Positions 27,591 through 35,738 of a stretch of 64,000 bases of DNA are shown here, one piece after another. This DNA is from Acidimicrobiaceae bacterium (GTDB lineage Bacteria; Actinomycetota; Acidimicrobiia; Acidimicrobiales; RAAP-2). The notes beneath the pieces are model-generated. The model saw nothing but the letters and a program-made list of their open reading frames with translations. It was not told the DNA's origin and did not search any database. Each line of letters begins with the position of its first letter. Within the stretch, counting starts at the first letter, position 1. The DNA lies in contig DAHUZE010000102.1 of assembly GCA_027306755.1 (NCBI GenBank), forward strand, positions 1 to 64,000, read 5' to 3'. Both the position numbers and the translations under genes were made by a program.

Positions 27591-27626
27591 CCGCCGTTCT
27601 CCCGCCCACGGGCGGGAGAACGGCGG
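27591..27626 (+). terminator. Perfect 16-bp hairpin (CCGCCGTTCTCCCGCC-cacg-GGCGGGAGAACGGCGG)
   Basis: Exact inverted repeat starting 5 nt after the ctaF stop. Confidence 0.85.
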
Positions 27627-27648
27627 GAACGGCACGGCCGGTCGGACC

Positions 27649-28914
27649 GTGACTACGGCGTCCGCCGACCCCTCCGCCTCGGGCGCACCCACCGGGACAG
27701 CCACGGACGGCGCCCTTGTGCTATCCGGCCGCCTGGTGCTGCTCATGTCCGTGGCCACCGGGGCGATCGTGGCCAACCTCTACTACGCCCAGCCGCTGCT
27801 CAGGCAGATCGCCCGGCAATTCCATGCCAGCCCGGGAGCCACCAGCCTGGTGGTCACCTGCACCCAGGTCGGCTACGCGGCGGCCCTGCTCCTCGTGGTG
27901 CCGCTCGGGGACATCTCCCAGCGCCGGCGGCTGGTGGTGGCCGCGTACGCGCTGGCGGTTGCCACGCTCGCCGCCTGCGCGCTGGCCCCGTCGCTGTGGC
28001 TCTTCGAGCTGGCCTCGGTCCTGACCGGGCTCGTCTCGGTGGGGGCCCAGATCATGGTGCCCTTCGCCGCCGACCTGGCCGCCCCAGCGCGCCGCGGACG
28101 GGTGGTGGCCCGGCTCATGACCGGCCTCATCAGCGGCATCCTGCTGGCCCGCATCATCTCGGGCCTCGTGGCCCAGGTGGCAGGCTGGCGGGCCATCTTC
28201 TGGGTGTCCGCCGGGCTCATGGCCCTCCTGGCCGTGGTCCTGCGGGTCGCGCTGCCTCCCGACGGTCCACGCCCCCGCGTGCCGTACCGGGAGCTCGTCG
28301 CCTCCACCCTGCGCCTGCTGGCCGAGGAGCCGCGCCTGCGGCGCCGGGCCTGGTACGGAGCGTGCGCCTTCGGGTCCTTCAGCGTGCTGTGGACGTCGCT
28401 CTCCTTTCTTTTGTCCGCGCCCCCCTACGGCTACTCGAGCTCGGTCATCGGGCTGTTCGGGCTGGCCGGGCTGGCAGGCGTGGCGGCGGCCAACCTGGCC
28501 GGCAGGATGGCCGACGGCACAGGCGCGGCCGTGTCCAGTGCGGTCACCGCGGCGCTCATCGCCGGGTCCTTCGCCCTGCTGGTGGCGGGGCGGACGTCCG
28601 TCTGGGCGCTGGTGGCCGGGATCGTGGTGCTGGACATCGGCAGCCAGGGGCTCCACATCACCAACCAGGCAGTGATCTATGCGGTGGCGCCCGAGGCCCG
28701 GAGCCGGATCAACAGCGCCTACATGACCTGCTACTTCGTTGGCGGAGCCGCGGGGTCGGTGGCGGCCGGGACCATCATGGGCACGGTGGGCTGGGACGGG
28801 GTGTGCGGCCTCGGGGCCGGGTTCGGCGTGCTGGCCCTCGCCATCACGCTGGTGGACCGGTGGAGGCCGCCTGCGCCACGGCGGCCGCCACCTGGTCCAC
28901 GAAGCGATCGGTGA
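27649..28914 (+). CDS. MFS transporter
   Basis: Twelve-TM-like hydrophobic pattern; YYAQPLLRQIARQF, VVPLGDISQRRRLV. Confidence 0.9.
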   Translation: MTTASADPSASGAPTGTATDGALVLSGRLVLLMSVATGAIVANLYYAQPLLRQIARQFHASPGATSLVVTCTQVGYAAALLLVVPLGDISQRRRLVVAAYALAVATLAACALAPSLWLFELASVLTGLVSVGAQIMVPFAADLAAPARRGRVVARLMTGLISGILLARIISGLVAQVAGWRAIFWVSAGLMALLAVVLRVALPPDGPRPRVPYRELVASTLRLLAEEPRLRRRAWYGACAFGSFSVLWTSLSFLLSAPPYGYSSSVIGLFGLAGLAGVAAANLAGRMADGTGAAVSSAVTAALIAGSFALLVAGRTSVWALVAGIVVLDIGSQGLHITNQAVIYAVAPEARSRINSAYMTCYFVGGAAGSVAAGTIMGTVGWDGVCGLGAGFGVLALAITLVDRWRPPAPRRPPPGPRSDR

Positions 28915-29515
28915 GCGGGCGGTGCCCGTGGAGCAGACGGTGGTAGGCGGGGCCGTAGAGCAGGTCCAGGAGCACCTCGGCGTCCACATCGGGTGAGAGC
29001 TCGCCCCTGGCGTCGGCGCGCTCGAGGATCTGGTGGTGCCTGTGCCGCACCGGCTCGACGAACCGGTCTCGCCAGGCGCCGGCCAGCTCGGGGTCGCGCT
29101 GGACCTCGGCGATCAGGCCCCGGAGGGTCCGGGCGGTCGTGGGGCGGCGGACGGCGCGCACCCAGCCCCGCAGCGCCGCCCGCAGGTCCCCGGCCAGCGA
29201 CCCGGTGTCGACTTCGGGCTGGCGCCCGACGAAGTCGACCATGAACGCGTCGAAGGCCAGGGTGCCCTTGGAGGGCCACCGCCGGTAGACGGACGCTTTG
29301 GACACGTGGGCGCGGGCAGCCACGTCGTCCATGGTCATGTCGCCCAGCGACCCCTCCTCCAGCAGGGCCAGTGCGGCATCCAGGATGGCCTCGTCGGTGC
29401 GCTCGCTCATCGGCCGGCCGCGGGACGACGACCCGCGGGACGACGGGTCGGCCGACGACGAGCCGGCCCCGCCGGCGCGCCGGGGGCCACGGGACGGAAT
29501 ATCGGTGGCCGCCAT
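28844..29515 (-). CDS. TetR/AcrR family transcriptional regulator (start may be 29410)
   Basis: ILDAALALLEEGSLGDMTMDDVAARAHVSKASVYRRWPSKGTLAFDA. Confidence 0.92.
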   Translation of the reverse strand: MAATDIPSRGPRRAGGAGSSSADPSSRGSSSRGRPMSERTDEAILDAALALLEEGSLGDMTMDDVAARAHVSKASVYRRWPSKGTLAFDAFMVDFVGRQPEVDTGSLAGDLRAALRGWVRAVRRPTTARTLRGLIAEVQRDPELAGAWRDRFVEPVRHRHHQILERADARGELSPDVDAEVLLDLLYGPAYHRLLHGHRPLTDRFVDQVAAAVAQAASTGPPA

Positions 29516-29543
29516 CGGGTTGCACCCTAGTGCGCCGGACCAT

Positions 29544-29562
29544 ACGAAACTGAACGTTTCGT
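29544..29562. promoter_or_regulatory. TetR-type operator ACGAAAC-tgaac-GTTTCGT
   Basis: Perfect 7-bp inverted repeat with 5-nt spacer between the divergent TetR and MFS genes. Confidence 0.75.
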
Positions 29563-29623
29563 TTCGTTATGAGGCCTCTGATCGGAGACCCGCCCGGCGG
29601 TCGAGTGCGCAGGAGGCGTCACC

Positions 29624-31252
29624 ATGCGGCAGGCGAGGCTGGTAGGGGGCACGACGGGACCGGTGTCCCGGACCGTGTCGGGCACGTGGCGGCCCGCCGC
29701 GGACCGGGGGGATGAGCGCTCGGGCGAAAGGACGGCGGCTCTTGCGTCCTCCCGCCCCCACCTGCTTCCCGCGCCGCCGTTCCGGGCGCCCCACCCACCG
29801 GCGGCTCGGCCCGGTGCGCTGCCCCCCCGTGCGCTGCGCCCGGCGCTCGGTCTGGGCCTCCTGCTCGCTGCGGCCTTCATGGTCGTCTTGGACTTCAGCA
29901 TCGTGAACGTGGCCATGGCCTCGATCGAGCGGGAGCTCCACGTATCGGCCACCGGCGCCCAGTGGGTGATCACCGCCTATGCCATCACCTTCGGCGGCCT
30001 CCTGGTCCTCGGCGGGCGGATCGGCGACCTCTTCGGACGCCGGCGCATGTTCGTGGTCGGCTTGGTGCTCTTCTCCCTGGCGTCGTTGGCGGGCGGCCTG
30101 GCCAGCGACATCGGCGTGCTGGTGGCGGCCCGGGCCGTCCAGGGCGTCGGGGCGGCCGTCGTGGCCCCCGCCGCGCTCTCCCTCATCACCACCAGCGTGC
30201 CCGAGGGCCCGGCGCGCACCCGGGCGCTCGGCATGTATGGGGCCACGGCGTCCATCGGGTTCGTGGCCGGGCTGGTGCTTGGGGGCGCCCTGGTCCAGGC
30301 CGTCGACTGGCGAGCCGTGCTGTGGGTGAACGTGCCGATCGGCCTGGCTGCCGCGTTCCTTGCTCCGCTGTGGATCCCGGCCCCGCATGCCGAGGCGCGG
30401 CGGCGGCTGGACGTGGCGGGCGCCGTGCTCGTGACCGGGGGCATCGCCGCCGCCGTGTACACCGTGTCCGAGGGGCCGGCCCGGGGATGGCTCTCCACCC
30501 AGACCATGGCCGCGTCCGCCCTCACCGTGGTGTTGGTTGCCGGTTTCGTGGCCGTGGAGCGGCGCCACCCGATCCCGCTGGTCCGCCTGGGAATCCTGCG
30601 GGAACGCGGCATCGGGGCGGCCAACGTCTACATGGCCATGGTGGGCGCCTGGAGCGCCGGTGAGCTCCTGGTGGTGCCGCTCTACCTGCAGCAGACCCTG
30701 CACTACTCGCCGCTGCTGGCCGGGCTGGCCATGGCCCCCCAAGGCGTGGTCGGCTTCCTCGGCGCCAGCTCGGGCGCCGGCGTCGCTCGCCGGGCCGGTC
30801 TGCGCACCGTGCTGGTGGTGGCCGGGGTGTCTGCGGCCGCGGGCCTCTTCCTCCTGGGTGCCTTCTTGGAGACCCAGCGCTACCCGCTGCTGCTCCTGGG
30901 CTTCTTGGCCACCGGGTACGGCACGGCCACCGGCGCCTTCGGAGCCACCGTGGCGGCCACCCAGGGCGTCGCCGACGGGGAGCAGGGCCTGGCCGGCGGC
31001 CTCATCAACATGTCCCGCCAGATCGGCGCGGCCATCGGCGTGGCGGTGGCCGCTGCCGTCCTCGGCACGACCGCCTCAGGAGGCGCCGTCGGCCCGGACC
31101 GCACCGGCCTGGTCCTGACCGCGGCGGCTGCCGTTGTGGCGACGCTGGCAGCTGCCGGCGGAAGGGGACGCCGGCGAGCCACGGCGGAGGCGGCGCGCGG
31201 CGGGCGGCCGTGCGTCAGCGCGAGACGCGACGGATGCCCGGTTCCGGGGTGA
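29624..31252 (+). CDS. MFS transporter, DHA2/EmrB-like
   Basis: VVLDFSIVNVAMASIERELHVSATGAQWVITAYAITFGGLLVLGGRIGDLFGRRRMF. Confidence 0.92.
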   Translation: MRQARLVGGTTGPVSRTVSGTWRPAADRGDERSGERTAALASSRPHLLPAPPFRAPHPPAARPGALPPRALRPALGLGLLLAAAFMVVLDFSIVNVAMASIERELHVSATGAQWVITAYAITFGGLLVLGGRIGDLFGRRRMFVVGLVLFSLASLAGGLASDIGVLVAARAVQGVGAAVVAPAALSLITTSVPEGPARTRALGMYGATASIGFVAGLVLGGALVQAVDWRAVLWVNVPIGLAAAFLAPLWIPAPHAEARRRLDVAGAVLVTGGIAAAVYTVSEGPARGWLSTQTMAASALTVVLVAGFVAVERRHPIPLVRLGILRERGIGAANVYMAMVGAWSAGELLVVPLYLQQTLHYSPLLAGLAMAPQGVVGFLGASSGAGVARRAGLRTVLVVAGVSAAAGLFLLGAFLETQRYPLLLLGFLATGYGTATGAFGATVAATQGVADGEQGLAGGLINMSRQIGAAIGVAVAAAVLGTTASGGAVGPDRTGLVLTAAAAVVATLAAAGGRGRRRATAEAARGGRPCVSARRDGCPVPG

Positions 31253-32774
31253 CGACCGTGGCCGCCGGCTCGGGCTCCAGGTCGATGCGGACCGGCACCG
31301 GCTCGGGTGCCAGCTCCACGTGGACGTCGCCCGGCCGGGGCGCGGCCTGTACCGCTACGTACTCTCCGTCGGCCGTGCGGGACACCACCATGGCCCGCTT
31401 GCGCTGCACCGCACCGGGAAGGTGCTGGAGCTCGATGCAGATCCGCCAGGTGATCAGCCCCGTCACGATGGGCACGAGGATGACGGCGATGCGGAAGAAC
31501 CACAGCACCGAGTTCAGCGAGACGTTGAAGTAGCTGGCCAGGACATCGGTGGAGCTGGCGGCAAACACCGTGAAGAGCAGCGAGAGCATGGCCGCCCCGG
31601 CGGCGGTGCGCTTGGGCCGGTCCCGCGGGCGGTCCAGCAGGTTGTGGAGCGCGTAGTCCTTGGTGAACTTGCGCTCCAGGCCCGGCCACGCACCGCACAG
31701 GGTGAAGACCAGCCCGGGGAAGACCAACGCAGGGAGCACCACCTCCCAAGGGATGGTGTGCCCCCAGGCCGTCCACTCCCACGACGGCATGATGCGGAGC
31801 GCACCGTCCAGGAAGCCCATGTACCAGTCCGGCTGCACGGCGTAGGAGATCTTGGGCGGCTGGTAGGGGCCGAACTGCCAGATGGGGTTGATCTGGGCCC
31901 AGCCCCCCAACGCGCCGGTGATGCCGGTGACCATCAGCAGGAATCCGGTGGTCTTGGCCATGAAGGTGGGGTACATGGGCGACCCGACCACGTTGTCCTC
32001 GGTCCGCCCCCTGCCGGGGAACTGCGTGTGCTTCTGGCGGACCAAGAGGCCGAGATGCGCCCCGATCAGCCCCATGATGACGAGGGGGAGGATCAGCACG
32101 TGGATGATGTAGAACCGCTCGAGGATGACCGTCCCCGGGTAGGCGCCGCCGAAGAGGAAGGAGCCCAGGTAGCTCCCGACGAACGGGATGGACAGCAGGA
32201 TCGAGTAGGCGATCCGGATGCCGGTGCCCGAGATCAGGTCGTCGGGGAGGGAGTAGCCCAAGAAGCCGTTGAGGATGGCCAGGCTGAGCAGGGCGATCCC
32301 GATGGTCCAGTTGAGCTCCCGGGGCTTGCGGAAGGCGCCGGTGAAGAAGATCCGGGCCATGTGCACGACGATGGAGCCGATGAAGATGTCGGCCGCCCAG
32401 TGGTGCATCTGTCGCATGAGCAGGCCGGCCCGAACTGAGAACGACAGTGTGATCGACGAGCGGTACGCCTCGGACATCTTCTGCCCGTCCAGCGGCTTGT
32501 AGACGCCGTGGTACACGACGATGGTGGCCGAAGGCACGTAGTACAGGGTGAGGAAGACCCCCGTCGCCAGCAGCACCACGAAGGAGTAGAGGGCGATCTC
32601 GCCCAGCATGAACGACCAGTGGTCGGGGAAGATCTTGTCCAGGAAGACGCGCCCGCCCTTGGCGATGCCCACCCGGTCGTCGAGCTCGTCCACCAGCCGC
32701 TGGACGCGCCCGAACGGCCCCTGGGCCCGCTGGGCTTCCCGGCGCGTTCTCGGCCTGCGCTGCGTCATCGCCAT
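31215..32774 (-). CDS. qcrB: Cytochrome bc1 complex cytochrome b subunit
   Basis: LLMRQMHHWAADIFIGSIVVHMARIFFTGAFRKPRELNW, PDWYMGFLDG. Confidence 0.95.
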   Translation of the reverse strand: MAMTQRRPRTRREAQRAQGPFGRVQRLVDELDDRVGIAKGGRVFLDKIFPDHWSFMLGEIALYSFVVLLATGVFLTLYYVPSATIVVYHGVYKPLDGQKMSEAYRSSITLSFSVRAGLLMRQMHHWAADIFIGSIVVHMARIFFTGAFRKPRELNWTIGIALLSLAILNGFLGYSLPDDLISGTGIRIAYSILLSIPFVGSYLGSFLFGGAYPGTVILERFYIIHVLILPLVIMGLIGAHLGLLVRQKHTQFPGRGRTEDNVVGSPMYPTFMAKTTGFLLMVTGITGALGGWAQINPIWQFGPYQPPKISYAVQPDWYMGFLDGALRIMPSWEWTAWGHTIPWEVVLPALVFPGLVFTLCGAWPGLERKFTKDYALHNLLDRPRDRPKRTAAGAAMLSLLFTVFAASSTDVLASYFNVSLNSVLWFFRIAVILVPIVTGLITWRICIELQHLPGAVQRKRAMVVSRTADGEYVAVQAAPRPGDVHVELAPEPVPVRIDLEPEPAATVVTPEPGIRRVSR

Positions 32775-32814
32775 GACGTCGCAACCGTCCCCTCGTCCGC
32801 GGGGTAAGGCCGCC

Positions 32815-33870
32815 TCATGTGGCGCTCGCCTTCCCGTTGCCTTGTGTGGTCCGCTCCCAGAACCCCGGGCCGACGGGCTGGTCGTAGCCGGCGCGAGCCC
32901 GCAGGTACCCTGTGCCGTCGAAGTAGATGGGCAGCTGGGGAAGGGGGCGGGGAGCGGGGCCGAACTGGGGGAACGCCCCGTCGCGCACGTTGAACATGGA
33001 CTGGTGGCACGGGCACACCAGCAGCTCGAGCTCCTGCTCGTAGAGCCCGACCGGGCAGCCCAGGTGCGTGCACACCTTGGAATAGGCGACGTAGCCGTCC
33101 GGCGCCCAGTCTGTGCGTCCCTTCATCGTCACCAGCGGCGTGGACTGGACCCGGACGAGGACCGTCTGGTCCACCGCTTCCTTTGTCGCTGTCGTTTCGG
33201 TGCCCTTGGGGAACACCGTGAGCAGGCCGCCAACCTGCATGTCTGTGCGGTGGACGGGTTTGCCTGTGGCATCCACCAGCAGGGAGCCCTTCTTCCAGTT
33301 GGTCCGGAACAGGCTGGAGCCCGGCTTCGGGCCGAGTGAGCGCAGCAGGGGGAACACGGCAACGATGCCGAAGATCCCCATGCCCGTGGCCAGCAGGCCG
33401 CCCAGCATCTTGCGCCGCTTGACGACGACGCCGGTCCGCTCGACCAGGGCGGCCGCCATGGCCTCGCGGTCCCGCTTGCTCGAGGCAAGCGGGTGGCGTG
33501 CCTCCACGAAGGGTCCCTGGGGCATGAGGTACTTGCCCCAGGCGGTCAGCCCGAAGCCGAGGCAGAACAGGCCCACGGCGAGCGAGGCCGCCAGCACCTG
33601 CGTGTCGGCGTTCTCCACGTAGGCGGCGCCAAAGGCGCACACGCCCAGGATGCCCAGCACGAAGAACAGGGCGACGATGCCCTCGACCCGGCGCGGGTAC
33701 CGGGCGGCGTCCTGGAGGTGCGGGTCGTCCATCGAGGCCACGGGCAGCACGCCCGTGGGGCGCTCGCCGTCCCCGGCGGCGTGCCCGTCGGTGGCCAGGG
33801 CGCCGGGGTCCCCGGCGCCGAGCGAGTCCTCCGGCGTCATGCTGCCTGCCCCTCCCTCGTCGGCGCTCAC
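32815..33870 (-). CDS. qcrA: Cytochrome bc1 complex Rieske iron-sulfur subunit
   Basis: CTHLGCPVGLYEQELELLVCPCHQSMFNVRDG, N-terminal TM segments. Confidence 0.95.
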   Translation of the reverse strand: MSADEGGAGSMTPEDSLGAGDPGALATDGHAAGDGERPTGVLPVASMDDPHLQDAARYPRRVEGIVALFFVLGILGVCAFGAAYVENADTQVLAASLAVGLFCLGFGLTAWGKYLMPQGPFVEARHPLASSKRDREAMAAALVERTGVVVKRRKMLGGLLATGMGIFGIVAVFPLLRSLGPKPGSSLFRTNWKKGSLLVDATGKPVHRTDMQVGGLLTVFPKGTETTATKEAVDQTVLVRVQSTPLVTMKGRTDWAPDGYVAYSKVCTHLGCPVGLYEQELELLVCPCHQSMFNVRDGAFPQFGPAPRPLPQLPIYFDGTGYLRARAGYDQPVGPGFWERTTQGNGKASAT

Positions 33871-34952
33871 TTGGCGCGGTCCCCGATCCAGAAACTGATG
33901 AGCATCAGGCCCCCCACGCCGAGCAGCAGGGCCACGAAGCCCTCCGTCACGGGGCCCACGCCGCCCAGGCCGAAGCCTCCGGCGTTGGTCGGGTGCTGGA
34001 TCTTCTCGGTGACGTAGGCGACGATGTCGCGCACCTGGGCATCGTTGAGGTTCCCGGTGAAGCGGGGCATGTTGCCCGGGCCGGTGCGGATGGCCTCGGC
34101 CACCTGGCGGGCTGTGGCCACGTGCAGCGTGGGAGCATGCGTCCCGTAGGCAAGGGCGTCACCGGCGCCGGTGATGGTATGGCAGGCGGCGCAGCTGATC
34201 GCGAACAGGCTGGCGCCGGCGGTCAGGTTGGCCGACTTCACGTTGACCACCGGGATGTACGGAGCCGACGGTGTCAGCGAGTTGATCCACGCCGCGATCT
34301 GGTCTGCCTCCTTGACCGTCAGGCGCGGGGGCTTGATTGTGGCCTGCACCTGGAGCGGGGTCGCCGCGGGCATGCGGCCGGTGGTGACCCAGAAGTTGAC
34401 GGTGGCGGGTCCTACCCCCCGGAGCGACGGGCCGGCGGCGCTGCCCTGGGCTGTGGGCATGTGGCAGCTCGAGCAGTTCTCCTCGAAGAGCCGGTGCCCC
34501 CCGGCCACGTACGAGGGCGGCGGAGCCTTGTACACGATGGACTTGTCCCCGTACTGGGTGACCTTTCCGTTGGTGCACTTGAGGTATGCGGGTGTGCTGT
34601 TCTGCGGCGACCCGCTCTCCTTGGGCGACTTGTAGCCGATCTTCTGGGCGTTCCTTGTGCAGGCGGGGGCTGTCTGTGTGACGGTCGGCTTTGTGTTGAC
34701 GAAGTGGGTCCCCCCGGGTGTGGTCACCGCGTTGGAGCCGCCGGCCGCGGTTGATCGGGGCGGGGACTTGGGAGCCGTCCGGTGCGCGCTCCTGGCGGCG
34801 CGGGCGCTGCGGGCGGCATGCGCGCGGTGCGAGGCGGCCTGCCCGGCAGCGCCGGCGCCCGCCGACAGGGCCAGGAGGCTGGACAGCCCCACCGCCGCCA
34901 GCAGGGCGGCCGGCAGGACGAGCCGGTTGCGCAGGAGCCGGCGCACCGTCAC
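33867..34952 (-). CDS. qcrC: Cytochrome bc1 complex diheme cytochrome c subunit
   Basis: Two heme c motifs CSSCH and CAACH, C-terminal TM; ATGA-type overlap with qcrA. Confidence 0.93.
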   Translation of the reverse strand: MTVRRLLRNRLVLPAALLAAVGLSSLLALSAGAGAAGQAASHRAHAARSARAARSAHRTAPKSPPRSTAAGGSNAVTTPGGTHFVNTKPTVTQTAPACTRNAQKIGYKSPKESGSPQNSTPAYLKCTNGKVTQYGDKSIVYKAPPPSYVAGGHRLFEENCSSCHMPTAQGSAAGPSLRGVGPATVNFWVTTGRMPAATPLQVQATIKPPRLTVKEADQIAAWINSLTPSAPYIPVVNVKSANLTAGASLFAISCAACHTITGAGDALAYGTHAPTLHVATARQVAEAIRTGPGNMPRFTGNLNDAQVRDIVAYVTEKIQHPTNAGGFGLGGVGPVTEGFVALLLGVGGLMLISFWIGDRAK

Positions 34953-34974
34953 GGCGCCACGTGCGCGGAAGCGG

Positions 34975-35571
34975 TCACTTGAGCAGGAACAGGCAACTGT
35001 AGAGGCCGATCCACACGATGTCGACGAAGTGCCAGTAGTAGCTGACGCCCTGGAACACGGCCAGCTCGCCCGGGTCCCCCGCCGGACCCTTCATGCGTCC
35101 GAGCAGGAAGACCATGGCCACCAGGCCGAGGAAGACGTGGAGCCCGTGGAGCCCCGACATGATGTAGAAGAGCGATCCGAAGGCGTTCGTGTCCCATCTG
35201 GTGGTTTGGGTTACCCATTCGTAGAACTGGTTGCCCATGAACATGAACCCGAGCACCATGGTGGCCACGATCCAGCGCCGGGCGCCGGCCCGGTCGAACC
35301 GCTCCTCGCAGAAGACGGCGTACTGCATGGTGAAGCTGGAGGAGACCAGGACGGCAGTGAAGATCCCCGCCTGGACGACGTCCAGGTGGGTCCCCGCCGG
35401 AGGCCAGGGGTGGTCGTTGGCCCGGATGGTGAAGAAGGCGGCGAACAGGCCGCTGAAGAACATCAGCTCGGACCCGAGCCAGATCATGACCCCGACGGCG
35501 AGCATGGGCGGCCGGTCGTGCACCACCCGAGCGGGCTTGCCCGGCTGCTGCACCGAGATGGCCTGGCTCAC
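34975..35571 (-). CDS. ctaE: Cytochrome c oxidase subunit III
   Basis: SELMFFSGLFAAFFTIRAN, SGLHGLHVFLGLVAMVFLLGRM, YWHFVDIVWIGLY. Confidence 0.95.
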   Translation of the reverse strand: MSQAISVQQPGKPARVVHDRPPMLAVGVMIWLGSELMFFSGLFAAFFTIRANDHPWPPAGTHLDVVQAGIFTAVLVSSSFTMQYAVFCEERFDRAGARRWIVATMVLGFMFMGNQFYEWVTQTTRWDTNAFGSLFYIMSGLHGLHVFLGLVAMVFLLGRMKGPAGDPGELAVFQGVSYYWHFVDIVWIGLYSCLFLLK

Positions 35572-35738
35572 GGGCTATTTCCTAGTCGACCACGCTGGGG
35601 AAGCGCCAACTTCCTGGCCTGCGGGCCGGAACCTTTCCCGGCGCACGCAGTGGCCGCTGCGGTCCGGGGCGCAGGCGCTGGCCGCCTCCCGCCACCGGGG
35701 GCGAGGCCACGGCGCCCGGCGCCCGGGACCGGACGCGG

